Source: Fimbriimonadaceae bacterium (GTDB taxonomy: Bacteria > Armatimonadota > Fimbriimonadia > Fimbriimonadales > Fimbriimonadaceae). Taken from it: a stretch of 64,000 nucleotides of DNA. The translations under genes and the position numbers were made by a program. The DNA lies in the NCBI GenBank assembly GCA_019187105.1, contig JABAQM010000001.1, positions 558,001 to 622,000 of the forward strand. The letters are read 5' to 3'. The notes beneath the pieces were generated by a model. It searched no databases. It was given only the letters and a program-made list of their open reading frames with translations, and had not been told where the DNA came from. Shown here in pieces: positions 17,343 to 26,029 of the stretch. The stretch's first letter is position 1, and each line of letters begins with the position of its first letter.

Positions 17343-18386
17343 ATGCCGACCAACCTTGCCAGGTGTCTTGGGCTTACCGCCGCACTGGTCTTGCCTGATA
17401 TTGGATGGGCCGTTACTTGGGAGGTCATCCCACTTGGCACAGAACCCATGACCCACTCGTACGCGAAGGCTGTGAGAGCAGGCATTGTCGGGGGAGAGGC
17501 CTACCTCGACGGAAGACCGAGAGCATCCCTCTGGAGCGGCGTCAGTGAGGCATGGACTGATCTGCACCCTCCGCAATGGTATGCGTCAGTGGTCATGGGC
17601 ATTGATGCTGACTCGCAGGCCGGATATGTCCACACGAACGGCATAACGCATGCAGCCCACTGGTTCGGTACTTCCGACTCCTTTGTGGATCTACACCCAG
17701 CCAGCGCGACCGAATCAATGGCGTGGGCAGCGTCAGACGGCAAGGAGGTTGGCGTAGCCACGTTTGCAAATCAGGACAAGGCGATCCTATGGTTCGGTAC
17801 CCCGGATTCGTGGGTCGACCTGACGCCGTTCGGCGCAACCAGCGCATCGGCTCACGGAGCTTGGGGAGGAATCCAAGTTGGCAGCGCCTACATCAGCGGC
17901 AAGGGCCGAGCGATCCTGTGGACTGGGTCGCCACTCACCTATGTCGAGCTTCACCCGCCGACCTGCAATTTCTCCGTCGCCCTTGGGGCCTCGTCCCATG
18001 AACAGGTCGGCTACGCCGGCGTGGCGAATATCTCCCATGCCGCCCTATGGAAAGGAACTTCGGATTCCTGGATCGACCTTCATCCGGCAGGAGCCAAGTC
18101 ATCGGTCGCTACCGCCACCATGATGGGTTACCAAGTGGGCTACTGCGATATGAACGGAGATGACGTTGCCGCCCTCTGGTCTGGCTCTGCGCCGACCTTC
18201 ACCAACCTCCAGAAGGCTTTGCCAGTGCGTTATCTGGAATCGCGCGCCGAAGCCATTTGGGTGGACGGAGTCTACACCTACGTGGTAGGTTCAGCGTACG
18301 ACAGCGTGACCCGATACACGGTCGCGATCATGTGGAAGACTAGCACGAAGAACCTACGGCTCAAAACCGCTGGCCCCTCACTCTGA
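17343..18386 (+). CDS. Secreted HAF-like repeat protein
   Basis: The 347-residue product has a weak signal (LGLTAALVLPDIGWAV). It is then built from about six repeats of some 48 residues, each with the core A-x-L-W-x-G-T-S-D-S-W-I-D-L-H-P followed by a G-x-Q-V-G-Y phrase. This resembles extracellular HAF repeat proteins and suggests a beta-propeller or solenoid. GGAGGAAA precedes the ATG. Function and partners are unknown. The same promoter repeat precedes the gene before it. Confidence 0.7.
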   Translation: MPTNLARCLGLTAALVLPDIGWAVTWEVIPLGTEPMTHSYAKAVRAGIVGGEAYLDGRPRASLWSGVSEAWTDLHPPQWYASVVMGIDADSQAGYVHTNGITHAAHWFGTSDSFVDLHPASATESMAWAASDGKEVGVATFANQDKAILWFGTPDSWVDLTPFGATSASAHGAWGGIQVGSAYISGKGRAILWTGSPLTYVELHPPTCNFSVALGASSHEQVGYAGVANISHAALWKGTSDSWIDLHPAGAKSSVATATMMGYQVGYCDMNGDDVAALWSGSAPTFTNLQKALPVRYLESRAEAIWVDGVYTYVVGSAYDSVTRYTVAIMWKTSTKNLRLKTAGPSL

Positions 18387-18637
18387 CCCCTGCGCTTCTC
18401 TCGCCAGTTAACTGATCGCGGCGGGTGGCCGGGGTTTGCCCTGTTAACCGGTGCCGCAGGCATTCCGGGGCCCTTGAGAGGACCGACTGGTCCACGGCAT
18501 CGCTCTACTTGCTGCGATCACGGAACAGCAGGCTCAGCAACACAGGGCTGGACACTCGACGTTGAGGCACTTCCCGCGCACAGGAGCCAATCATGCCGAC
18601 TCAACTTTCGTTCACCACCAATCGTTAGGTGTGCCGC

Positions 18638-19225
18638 TCATAATGGCTCTTGGCAGAGGACTAGCGTCGTTGGAAAGAATGGCGCATACCGATCCCGGTG
18701 ATGCTCCATTTCCGCATACGCGCTAGCGACCATACCGGCAATGAGAGGCTGTTGCCCCATTTCATGTGCGACTAGTTCTAAGCTCCAAGATGCCAATGCA
18801 ATTGCCAGCGTCCAAGGCGGAGGATCCTTTACCTTCCTGTAGTCCTGCATGATCGACCCTTCTTCCACCTTTTCGTAGAGTCGCTCCGTCCCAAAGTTGG
18901 AAGGATGAATATACGAATTCATTAAGTTCCGGAATTGCTTCCAGTATTCTCCAAAAGTGGACAATGTTTGGGTCTTTAATATTTCATTTACTGAGTCTGG
19001 GATCAAGTCCAAAGACTCCCTGTGCTCGTATCCATGCCAGTTTTTGGTTGGGATACATTCGAACCCCGAATCCTTGATCCTTCGACCTATCGCGCTGGCA
19101 TTCGCCCTCAAACCTGCCAACTTATCTTCATCAGCCTCGGTCGCTATACGATCTACGATATGCGATAGCATCACGCTGAGTCCATGAGCCTCATAACAAG
19201 CAGCCCTTTCCGAAAGCTTATCCAC
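18638..19225 (-). CDS. Hypothetical helical protein (DUF5677-like)
   Basis: The 195-residue product is predicted to be all helical and cytoplasmic. EYWKQFRNLMNSYIHPSNFGTERL recalls the R-x4-H region of DUF5677/AbiV-like helical proteins, but the match is loose. The GTG start at 19225 has GGGAAGA close upstream. GC content looks lower than in the flanking genes (many AT-rich codons), a possible sign of transfer. The 251 bases upstream of its stop (18387-18637) show nothing clear. Confidence 0.5.
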   Translation of the reverse strand: MDKLSERAACYEAHGLSVMLSHIVDRIATEADEDKLAGLRANASAIGRRIKDSGFECIPTKNWHGYEHRESLDLIPDSVNEILKTQTLSTFGEYWKQFRNLMNSYIHPSNFGTERLYEKVEEGSIMQDYRKVKDPPPWTLAIALASWSLELVAHEMGQQPLIAGMVASAYAEMEHHRDRYAPFFPTTLVLCQEPL

Positions 19226-19251
19226 ACTCTTCCCGCGATTCTGAACCGGCC

Positions 19252-19596
19252 CTAGCTGAAGGTGGCACTGGCTAAGAAACAGCTCCAGGACCGGCCTTTG
19301 AGCGAAAAGACTTCGATGTCTAGGCCAGTAGTGGACAACGCGACGAGGCCATCGGCGAGCCTATTAATGCGGATATTGTGGCCAAGTAAGGCCCGGACTC
19401 CGGGCTCCTCTCCCCTATACTTTACGAATTCATTCATTCGTGGAAGGAAGTTACGCGCAACTTTGAAATGCGCCAAGGCAAGCTGGAGATCGAAGTTTCG
19501 GCCACTTAGGTCTTGGGTTACAAGAATCTGGGGACCATTAGGTTGGGCCGTTTCCTCGCCTCGGAACACACTAACTGCTGCATCGGCCGGGAACAT
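19252..19596 (-). CDS. Hypothetical protein
   Basis: The 114-residue product is not recognised and has no signal peptide or membrane helix. The start at ATG 19596 is supported by a TATAGA hexamer five bases upstream, the leaderless arrangement seen elsewhere. It ends 27 bases before the DUF5677-like gene on the same strand, so the two may be one transcript. Confidence 0.45.
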   Translation of the reverse strand: MFPADAAVSVFRGEETAQPNGPQILVTQDLSGRNFDLQLALAHFKVARNFLPRMNEFVKYRGEEPGVRALLGHNIRINRLADGLVALSTTGLDIEVFSLKGRSWSCFLASATFS

Positions 19597-19678
19597 GGTC
19601 CTCTATACGACCGAATGTGCAAGCGAGCTGCGACAAATTTCGATCAACGGCGTTCGGGGCGCCTGCGCTCCATGACCC

Positions 19679-20266
19679 TTAAGCGGCTTTGGCGTAGTAG
19701 ATGCCGTCGAGGGCGCCATACATCGCCACGCAGATGGTGGCGCAGGCGCTCTTGCAGCGGGCGAACTCCGCATCCGACATGCCGAGGATGACCTTCTTGA
19801 GGTCCTCGACCTCGTTGAAGTCGCCGGCGTGCACACGGAAGTACTCCTTGCCGACTTCGGAGAGCTGGTAGTGCTCGTTCAGGCCGTCGAGCTTGCTCTG
19901 GCTGGTGTTGGGCTGCTGGGCTTCGAAAGCGAACAGCGCGCCGCACGCCTCGGCCGGGGTGGAAAACAGGTGGTGGGCGGAGTCGACGAGCGTCCGGGTT
20001 TGGGGTCGGTTGGCGGCGGGGCCGGCCTCGATCTCCTGCTGAAAGTCGGCCCACATCGTCTCGTGCAGCCGCTCTTCGGCCGCGTAGTGGGTCATGCCGA
20101 TCGTCTCCCAGCCTTCGGCGATGGTGCCGACGAACTTGCCGTACTCGCCGGCGTAGTCGGCCAGCTTCTCCACGGGGAGCGTGCCCATGCGCCAATCCTG
20201 ATAGAACGGATGGGCGTTCAGGTTGTACTGGCTAACGATGGCATCGAGTTCGGCGATTCGGCTCAT
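19679..20266 (-). CDS. Haem-oxygenase-like diiron protein (CADD/PqqC-like family)
   Basis: The 195-residue protein has the all-helical pattern of the HO-like oxidase family: HPFYQDWRMGTLPVEKLADYAGEYGKFV near the N-terminus, then a helix with EGWETIGMTHYAAEERLHE, and GLNEHYQLSEVGKEYFRVHAGDFNEVEDLK further on. The Glu/His residues at these places are typical metal ligands. Relatives include Chlamydia CADD, which makes p-aminobenzoate, and other diiron oxidases. A folate link is plausible because folK lies close by, but this is only inference. A TACAAT -10 overlaps ATG 20278, so I prefer ATG 20266. Confidence 0.7.
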   Translation of the reverse strand: MSRIAELDAIVSQYNLNAHPFYQDWRMGTLPVEKLADYAGEYGKFVGTIAEGWETIGMTHYAAEERLHETMWADFQQEIEAGPAANRPQTRTLVDSAHHLFSTPAEACGALFAFEAQQPNTSQSKLDGLNEHYQLSEVGKEYFRVHAGDFNEVEDLKKVILGMSDAEFARCKSACATICVAMYGALDGIYYAKAA

Positions 20267-20318
20267 TTGAGCCTGCATTGTACCTTTTGGCTTTTTGTGG
20301 TGAGGCGCAGTCTGTCCA

Positions 20319-21647
20319 CTATTCTCCCGTCATCGTCTTATCGATGGCGTAGGAGTAGAAACCTCGAAGAATCAAAAAGAATAGGCCCGCGCCGGTTACG
20401 ATTCCAAGGCAGATCGCCCAGACCCACGCGGCAATCTTGGCGAAGCGGCCGCTGCTCTGCTTTCGATCGCCGTAACTGGCGGCTACCTGCCGGAGCGCGC
20501 CGGGCACGTCGCCGGTCAGCTCGCCGTTCTCCACGATGGGTGCGACTTCCTCGTCGACCCCCGGCATCTGATACAGCACCTGGGATAGCGGCGTCCGTTC
20601 GCCCAGCCGCATGCCTGTCTGGGAAAGATCGTTTGAGATCTTCAGGTTGGGAACCGATATGGCCGCTTCGATCCAGGCGGATCGGGACGGGAACCCGGCC
20701 CGGCTCAGCATTTCCAGGGAGCGCGAAAAGACTTCCATGCTCTCGGCGATCGCCCGTTTGCGGTGGTACGGCAGGCCGAGGACGGCGGTGTGGCGCTGGA
20801 GCCGGAACTCGGTCCGGTTCCAGATCAGGAAGGCGATGAGCAGCACGATGCCGGCCACGAAGCCCCACATGCCGATCCCCGTTGTGAGCTGGCGGGTCAT
20901 CTCGGCCTGCATCACGGCGAAGAAATCGGTGTCGGCGCCGTAATCGATGGCGTCGAACATGCGGCGCATGGTGTGCAAGAGCGACAGGCCGAGGGGAATC
21001 GACAGCAGCGCATTGATCAGCACGATCCAGAAGATCCAGAACGCCATCCCCAGCGACCGGGCGTCCTTGCGTTGTTCGGCGATCTCCGCCAGAGCCTGAG
21101 GCAAAGCGCCGGAAAGCTCGCCCACACGGACCATACCGACGTCCCCCGGAGCAAAGATGTCCGGGTACCTGCGCATGGCGTCGCTCATCGGTCGGCCGTC
21201 CCTGACGTCGTTCGCCATCGAGAGCAGGGCCTCGCGGATGTGCTTCTGCCGAATGCGGACATGCATCGAGGTCAGGGCCTGGTGGGGAGCGATTCCCGAC
21301 CGGATGAGGGTGGCGAGCTGCGTGAAGACGAACCATCGCTGGCGGTCATTGGCTCGCCTGGTCCGAACGATCGGCGGCAGAGCGCTGTGGACGGAGACGG
21401 GTTGCGGGGCAGGTGCCGGCTGGGGTCGCACCGTCGCCACCGGCCGGCTGGCGGGGGGCTGGGCGATTTGGACGGGAGACCGGCTGGCGCTGGGTTGGAC
21501 CATCGCCGGCTTTGCCTCGACGATGGATCGAACTCTCAGACCCTGATCGCCAAGCTGCTTGATCGCAAAGTTGGCATCGGCAGCATTGAGGTCGCCCGTG
21601 ACGGGCCGGCCCTGGGTATCGGTGGCTTCATAGCGAAACTGCGGCAT
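20319..21647 (-). CDS. Type II secretion/type IV pilus inner-membrane protein (GspF/PilC family)
   Basis: The 442-residue protein begins with the FRYEATDTQGRPVTGDLNA domain typical of PilC/GspF, then a Pro/Ala-rich linker (residues about 50-95). Two copies of the T2SSF domain follow, at about 105-245 (RWFVFTQLATLIRSGIAPHQAL, VGELSGALPQAL) and 300-430 (SMEVFSRSLEMLSRAGFP, ENGELTGDVPGAL). Each ends in membrane helices. It would form the platform of a pilus or secretion machine. No other pilus gene is adjacent. The start overlaps folK by 20 bases. Confidence 0.9.
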   Translation of the reverse strand: MPQFRYEATDTQGRPVTGDLNAADANFAIKQLGDQGLRVRSIVEAKPAMVQPSASRSPVQIAQPPASRPVATVRPQPAPAPQPVSVHSALPPIVRTRRANDRQRWFVFTQLATLIRSGIAPHQALTSMHVRIRQKHIREALLSMANDVRDGRPMSDAMRRYPDIFAPGDVGMVRVGELSGALPQALAEIAEQRKDARSLGMAFWIFWIVLINALLSIPLGLSLLHTMRRMFDAIDYGADTDFFAVMQAEMTRQLTTGIGMWGFVAGIVLLIAFLIWNRTEFRLQRHTAVLGLPYHRKRAIAESMEVFSRSLEMLSRAGFPSRSAWIEAAISVPNLKISNDLSQTGMRLGERTPLSQVLYQMPGVDEEVAPIVENGELTGDVPGALRQVAASYGDRKQSSGRFAKIAAWVWAICLGIVTGAGLFFLILRGFYSYAIDKTMTGE

Positions 21648-22140
21648 CCACCAGCCTCCGGACGTCCTGGTCCACCAGCGTCGGGCTCGCGGCCAGGTCG
21701 GATACCTTGCCCGCGCCGGGAATCACCCAGCTTGGCGCGACCTCTGCCAGCGGCTCCAGCACGAAACGCCGCTCGGCAATCCGTGGATGGGGCACAATCA
21801 TCGGCCGATCTCGCATGGCGAATCCTCGATACAGCAGGGCTCCAAAAATGAGCACGTCCAGATCAAGGACGCGTGGCCCATTGGGGATCGTTGCAATCCG
21901 TCCGAATTCGTGCTCGATCTCCTTCATTCGGAGGAGAAGCGGTCGCACCGAAATCTCGGTTTCACCCACGACGACGGCATTGATGAACTCAGGCTGATTC
22001 TCGATGTACATCGGGGCGGTTCGGTAGAGGCTGCTTGCCTGTGCGCCCTGAAGCTGGGATCGGAGGACGTCGATCGCGTTGGCAACCGTCTTCACGGCAT
22101 CTCCCTGGTTCGATCCGATACCGATCGCGACCCTTGGCAC
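21628..22140 (-). CDS. folK: 2-amino-4-hydroxy-6-hydroxymethyldihydropteridine diphosphokinase
   Basis: FolK transfers pyrophosphate from ATP to hydroxymethyl-dihydropterin in folate synthesis. The 170-residue protein shows AIGIGSNQGD at the N-terminus, SSLYRTAPMY, NAVVVGET, and the HPPK signature NGPRVLDLDVLIFG followed by VPHPRIAERRFVLEPL. The GTG start at 22140 has TAAACC exactly six bases upstream. It overlaps the downstream GspF-like gene. Confidence 0.95.
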   Translation of the reverse strand: MPRVAIGIGSNQGDAVKTVANAIDVLRSQLQGAQASSLYRTAPMYIENQPEFINAVVVGETEISVRPLLLRMKEIEHEFGRIATIPNGPRVLDLDVLIFGALLYRGFAMRDRPMIVPHPRIAERRFVLEPLAEVAPSWVIPGAGKVSDLAASPTLVDQDVRRLVDAAVSL

Positions 22141-22146
22141 GGGCGG

Positions 22147-22152
22147 GGTTTA
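22147..22152 (-). promoter_or_regulatory. Putative -10 hexamer of folK, leaderless
   Basis: On the minus strand TAAACC lies six bases before the GTG at 22140. Confidence 0.45.
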
Positions 22153-22189
22153 CCCGATGGGTCCTTTCGGAACATAATAGGCGTTGCGC

Positions 22190-22267
22190 GGCGGATATAG
22201 CTCAGTCGGTTAGAGCGCCTGACTGTGACTCAGGAGGTCGCCGGTTCAAGTCCGGTTATCCGCCCCA
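22190..22267 (+). tRNA. tRNA-His (GTG)
   Basis: The acceptor stem GCGGATA (22191-22197) pairs with TATCCGC (22257-22263). The anticodon loop CTGTGAC gives anticodon GTG. The T arm CCGGTTCAAGTCCGG is intact. G at 22190 can be the G(-1) of tRNA-His opposite C at 22264, and CCA is encoded at 22265-22267. It lies between folK (divergent) and the promoter of rpsF. Confidence 0.95.
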
Positions 22268-22272
22268 AAGTC

Positions 22273-22301
22273 TTGACAGTTGGCCCAAAAAGTGGTATAC
22301 T
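22273..22301 (+). promoter_or_regulatory. Sigma-70 consensus promoter for rpsF-ssb
   Basis: TTGACA at 22273-22278 and TATACT at 22296-22301 are separated by 17 bases, a near-perfect housekeeping promoter. Transcription would start near 22308, about 50 bases before rpsF. Confidence 0.85.
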
Positions 22302-22357
22302 GTTGTGCGCTAAAAAACACTCTGGTCCCTCGGGACCCGCAAGCCCAAAGAGCAAGC

Positions 22358-22645
22358 ATGAATACGAAGAAATACGAGACCCTATTTATTGTTGACGCCA
22401 AGCTGACCGATTCCGAGGTCCAGGCGATCGCCGACAAGTACAAGAAGACGATCACCGACCAAGGTGGCAGCGTCGAGACCGCAGAGAAATGGGACAAGCG
22501 GAAGCTCGCCTACGAGATTGAGGGCCACCGAGAGGGCAATTACGTGATCCTCCAATTCGAGGCCGGTGCAACGGTTCCTCACGAGCTCAATCGCCTTCTG
22601 CGGATCAGCGATGACATCATCCGGTTTCGCACGTTCCTTCGCTAA
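22358..22645 (+). CDS. rpsF: 30S ribosomal protein S6
   Basis: The 95-residue protein has the S6 pattern: KKYETLFIVDAKLTDSEVQAI, then GGSVETAEKWDKRKLAYEIEG, EGNYVILQFEA and LNRLLRISDDIIRFRT. The frame is open upstream, but ATG 22358 gives the standard N-terminus and leaves a normal leader after the strong promoter. It is followed by ssb, as in many bacteria; rpsR is not between or after them here. Confidence 0.95.
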   Translation: MNTKKYETLFIVDAKLTDSEVQAIADKYKKTITDQGGSVETAEKWDKRKLAYEIEGHREGNYVILQFEAGATVPHELNRLLRISDDIIRFRTFLR

Positions 22646-22660
22646 GGGAGACTATCCACT

Positions 22661-23071
22661 ATGATCAATCGAGTCGTTCTCGTCGGTCGCCTCACCCGCG
22701 ATCCGGAGCTAAGATCCACCAACACCGGCAAAAGCGTCGTCAGCTTTTCGATCGCCGTCACGAAGCGGATCAAGCCGTCCGATGGCTCACCGGACGCCGA
22801 CTTTTTCCGAGTAAGCGCCTGGGAGAAGACGGCCGAGTACGTTTCCAACTACCTCACCAAAGGTCGGCTGGTCGCGGTCGATGGCCGGCTGCAAAGCCGC
22901 AAGTACACCGGTAGCGATGGAGTGGAGCGGGAGGTCGTGGAGATTGTTGCCGACAACGTGCAGGGTCTGGATCGGCCAAAAGATGATGCCGGTATGGACA
23001 ACACGCGTGTTGCCGTTGCCGCAGGCGCCGTCCCCAGCGAAGACGAATACGATCCCTTCGCGGACGAGTAA
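22661..23071 (+). CDS. ssb: Single-stranded DNA-binding protein
   Basis: The OB-fold domain is clear over residues 1-105 (INRVVLVGRLTRDPELRSTNTGKSV, FFRVSAWEKTAEYVSNYLTKG, VAVDGRLQSRKYTG). The acidic tail ends DEYDPFADE. The usual partner-binding tip is DDDxPF at the very end; here the PF is followed by three more residues, which is unusual. GGGAGA precedes the ATG. It is cotranscribed with rpsF. Confidence 0.93.
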   Translation: MINRVVLVGRLTRDPELRSTNTGKSVVSFSIAVTKRIKPSDGSPDADFFRVSAWEKTAEYVSNYLTKGRLVAVDGRLQSRKYTGSDGVEREVVEIVADNVQGLDRPKDDAGMDNTRVAVAAGAVPSEDEYDPFADE

Positions 23072-23097
23072 CTGGGCGAGGCTTTACTTCCAGCGGG

Positions 23098-23103
23098 TCT
23101 AAT
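23098..23103 (+). promoter_or_regulatory. Putative -10 hexamer, leaderless
   Basis: TCTAAT lies exactly six bases before the ATG at 23110, without a Shine-Dalgarno. Confidence 0.5.
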
Positions 23104-23109
23104 CGGGTC

Positions 23110-24177
23110 ATGACCCACCCCCTCGACGACCGTCCGTATGTCACTCGGTTCGATCCAAAGGGGATGCTCACCCGGACCGACGCCTTTCCGGAACAATGTG
23201 ACCGGGCGCTCGATATTGCGACCAAGGCGAGCCTCGATCTGGGTGATGTAAGCCCGGCCCAAGTGGTCGTGACGGGTCTCGGCGGATCCGCCGCGGGAGG
23301 CGATTTTGCTCGAGCCCTTTGCGACGCCCAGGCCCCGGTGCCGCTCATCGTCAGCCGTGACTACCACGTGCCCGCATTCGTTGGTCCGAACACCCTTGTG
23401 TTCGCAACGAGCTACAGTGGCAACACCGAGGAGACGCTCTCCGCATACGCCGACGCCAAGGGGCGAAATGCGCCCGTCGTCGCGATTACGAGCGGCGGCA
23501 AACTGGCTGACCTGGCCAGAGAAAACGGCGATCCGCTGATCATCATTCCCGGAGGCCAACCTCCTCGAACAGCGCTGGGGTACTTGCTCGTACCCGTAGT
23601 TGTCGCTCTGGAGCGGATCGGTATCCTGCCCGCCCAGCCCTGGCACGAAACGTTTCGCGTCTTACGGGAAGGTGTCGACCAATGGACGGCGGAGGCGCCG
23701 GTCGGCTGCAACGTCGCCAAGGGCCTTGCGCTTGCCTTGCACGGCAACCTGTCCGTTCTCTATGGCCGGGGCTCATGGCAGGCGATTGTCGCCAACCGAT
23801 GGAAGGGCCAGATCAACGAGAATGCGAAAAACATGACGTTCGCCAATGCCTTCCCTGAGCTGTGCCACAACGAAATACTGGGATGGGTCAAGGCCACCGA
23901 ACAGGGCGTTAAGAAGTGGGTCGGTGTCGTCCTCTCCGACGGTAATGAGTCCGAGAAAATGAAAACCCGGGATATGGTAACGCGGGAACTAACTTACGGC
24001 ATCGCGGAATGGCACGAGGTCCACGCTCTGGGTAACTCCCTGCTTGAGAAGCTGCTGAGCTTGACCCTTCTCGGCGACTACGTATCGCTGTATTTGGCCT
24101 GCCTTAACCAAGTCGATCCCGAGAATATTGATTCGATCAACATCCTCAAGGATCGGCTGAGCAAGGTGCCGGCTTGA
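23110..24177 (+). CDS. Bifunctional phosphoglucose/phosphomannose isomerase
   Basis: The 355-residue protein has the SIS-domain motifs VVVTGLGGSAAGGDFARAL and VFATSYSGNTEETLSA. The C-terminal catalytic segment is NENAKNMTFANAFPELCHNE, with the Glu and His of the PGI/PMI subfamily. It would interconvert fructose-6-P with glucose-6-P and mannose-6-P. It starts an operon-like run with surE, metX and trpA (overlaps of 4 bases and gaps of 2), although these are not one pathway. Confidence 0.9.
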   Translation: MTHPLDDRPYVTRFDPKGMLTRTDAFPEQCDRALDIATKASLDLGDVSPAQVVVTGLGGSAAGGDFARALCDAQAPVPLIVSRDYHVPAFVGPNTLVFATSYSGNTEETLSAYADAKGRNAPVVAITSGGKLADLARENGDPLIIIPGGQPPRTALGYLLVPVVVALERIGILPAQPWHETFRVLREGVDQWTAEAPVGCNVAKGLALALHGNLSVLYGRGSWQAIVANRWKGQINENAKNMTFANAFPELCHNEILGWVKATEQGVKKWVGVVLSDGNESEKMKTRDMVTRELTYGIAEWHEVHALGNSLLEKLLSLTLLGDYVSLYLACLNQVDPENIDSINILKDRLSKVPA

Positions 24178-24947
24178 GAATCCTCGTCACCAATGACGAC
24201 GGCATCAACGCCAAGGGCCTGCACGCCCTGGCGAACGTTGCCAAGCAGTTTGGAGAGGTCAAGGTGATCGCCCCGGATCGGGAACGCAGCGCATGCGGCC
24301 ACAGCATGACGCTGCACGATCCGCTGCGCGTTCGGCCCGTCGACTGGTCCGGAATCGAAGCCTATGAGGTCAACGGGGTTCCCGTCGACTGTGTCAATGT
24401 GGGGCTTACCGTGGCGTGGCCGGATGGCTGCGACTTGGTGCTCAGCGGTTGGAACCACGGCCCCAACCTCGGCTTCGATGTCACGTACAGCGGCACGGTA
24501 GCCGGCGCCATGGAGGGTTGCATCAACGGCATCCGTTCAATGGCCTGCAGCATCGCCCTGTTCGTCGAAGAGGCGCCTCCCCACTTCGAAACCGCAAGCA
24601 GGTGGCTGGCCGACAAATGGGACTGGCTCATGTCCCTTTCCGTACCTTCCAGAACCTTCCTGAATATCAACGTACCGAGCATCGATTACACGGAGGTACG
24701 AGGTGAGCAGTTCGTGCCGATGGGTGGCAGGGTGTACCAGGACCGGGTGGAACAGCGGTCCGATCCCTGGGGACGTCCCTATTTCTGGCAAGGCGGGGTC
24801 GCGGCGATGGACACCCTCGATCCGGGCACCGACGTCGAGGCGATTCGCGAGCAGTTCGTTTCGATCACGCCAATTTCACTTGACTGGACCCATCGGGGCG
24901 CACTTGAGGCCTTCCGCGATTTAGGAGCCGAACCCGCCCGACGTTAG
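24174..24947 (+). CDS. surE: 5'/3'-nucleotidase SurE
   Basis: SurE dephosphorylates nucleoside monophosphates with a divalent metal. The TTG start overlaps the preceding stop (TTGA) and gives the exact family N-terminus RILVTNDDGINAKGLHAL with the metal-binding Asp pair. The next signatures are APDRERSACGHSMTLHDPLR and LVLSGWNHGPNLGFDVTYSG, followed by GTVAGAMEG. The 257-residue length is normal. Confidence 0.95.
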   Translation: MRILVTNDDGINAKGLHALANVAKQFGEVKVIAPDRERSACGHSMTLHDPLRVRPVDWSGIEAYEVNGVPVDCVNVGLTVAWPDGCDLVLSGWNHGPNLGFDVTYSGTVAGAMEGCINGIRSMACSIALFVEEAPPHFETASRWLADKWDWLMSLSVPSRTFLNINVPSIDYTEVRGEQFVPMGGRVYQDRVEQRSDPWGRPYFWQGGVAAMDTLDPGTDVEAIREQFVSITPISLDWTHRGALEAFRDLGAEPARR

Positions 24948-24949
24948 CC

Positions 24950-26029
24950 ATGGCGATCGATCCGGCGTTTTTTCAGGAGAACGAACGGCTCACGCCGCAG
25001 GGTGATGAGCGACGCTTTTGTGAGCTAGGAAGCCTCTCCCTTGAGCACGGCGAATCCCTGGACAATGTCGTCGTCGCCTTTGAGACGTGGGGGGAGCTGT
25101 CACCCGCTCGGGACAACGCCATACTGATTTGCCACGCCCTTAGCGGAGACAGCCATGCGATTGGCTGGTGGGAGCGGATGATCGGCGCCGGTAAGCCGAT
25201 CGACACCGAAGAGCTTTTCGTCATCGGCACCAATGCGCTTGGCGGTTGTCGAGGCACAACCGGACCCTCTTCGCTCGCGCCTGATGGAAAGCCTTACGGG
25301 TCGCGGTTTCCCACAGTTACCGTTCGCGATATGATCGACGCACAAGTTCGTCTCCTGGACCATTTGGGTATCGAACGATTGCTGTGTGTGGCGGGCGGGA
25401 GCATGGGTGGTATGCAAGCGCTTGAGCTAACGGTCCGAGCTCCCGCAAGAGTCGCCAAGGCGTGGATCACCGCAAGCTGCGCGGCCCATTCCGCGATGCA
25501 AATTGGGTTCAACGAGACGGCGCGGCAGGCGGTCAAACGCGACCCGAAGTGGCGGAACGGCGACTACCCGCTCGACGACGGGCCGGTGATGGGCATGGCA
25601 GTAGCCCGTATGGTCGGCCACCTGAGCTATCTCAGCGAACTGAGTTTCGAGACCAAATTCGGACGCCGCCGCCAAGAGGGCCGAGAACAGGTTTTCCAAG
25701 TCGAGAGCTATCTCAACTATCAAGGGGACAAATTCACGAAACGCTTTGACGGCAACAGCCTGATTGTCCTCTCCGATGCGATCGATCGCTATGAATGTCC
25801 GTCTATGGACCGGGCGCAGTGCGAGTACCTCTTCACCAGCTTCACCAGTGACTGGCTGTATCCCAGCCATCAGAGCCGTACGCTGGCCAAAATGGCAGCA
25901 GAAGCCCATCGACCGCACCGCCATATCGACATCGACTTGCCCTTCGGACACGATTCTTTTCTCCTCGACGCTGAGCACCAAGGCGCCGCTGTTCGCGAGT
26001 TCCTTTCGGAAGGTAAGTTGAACGCGTGA
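24950..26029 (+). CDS. metX: Homoserine O-acetyltransferase
   Basis: MetX acylates homoserine in methionine synthesis. The 359-residue alpha/beta hydrolase shows AILICHALSGDSHAIGWW, the LFVIGTNALGGCRGTTGP block, and the nucleophile elbow CVAGGSMGGMQALE. The C-terminal catalytic Asp and His lie in LFTSFTSDWLYPSHQSR and DLPFGHDSFLLD. Whether it uses acetyl- or succinyl-CoA cannot be fixed by eye. It begins two bases after surE. Confidence 0.93.
   Translation: MAIDPAFFQENERLTPQGDERRFCELGSLSLEHGESLDNVVVAFETWGELSPARDNAILICHALSGDSHAIGWWERMIGAGKPIDTEELFVIGTNALGGCRGTTGPSSLAPDGKPYGSRFPTVTVRDMIDAQVRLLDHLGIERLLCVAGGSMGGMQALELTVRAPARVAKAWITASCAAHSAMQIGFNETARQAVKRDPKWRNGDYPLDDGPVMGMAVARMVGHLSYLSELSFETKFGRRRQEGREQVFQVESYLNYQGDKFTKRFDGNSLIVLSDAIDRYECPSMDRAQCEYLFTSFTSDWLYPSHQSRTLAKMAAEAHRPHRHIDIDLPFGHDSFLLDAEHQGAAVREFLSEGKLNA

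Noticed and set aside
20763-21851. A 362-codon plus-strand frame antisense to the GspF-like gene and folK
   Set aside because: Both minus-strand genes are well supported; this frame is Gly/Arg-rich shadow sequence.
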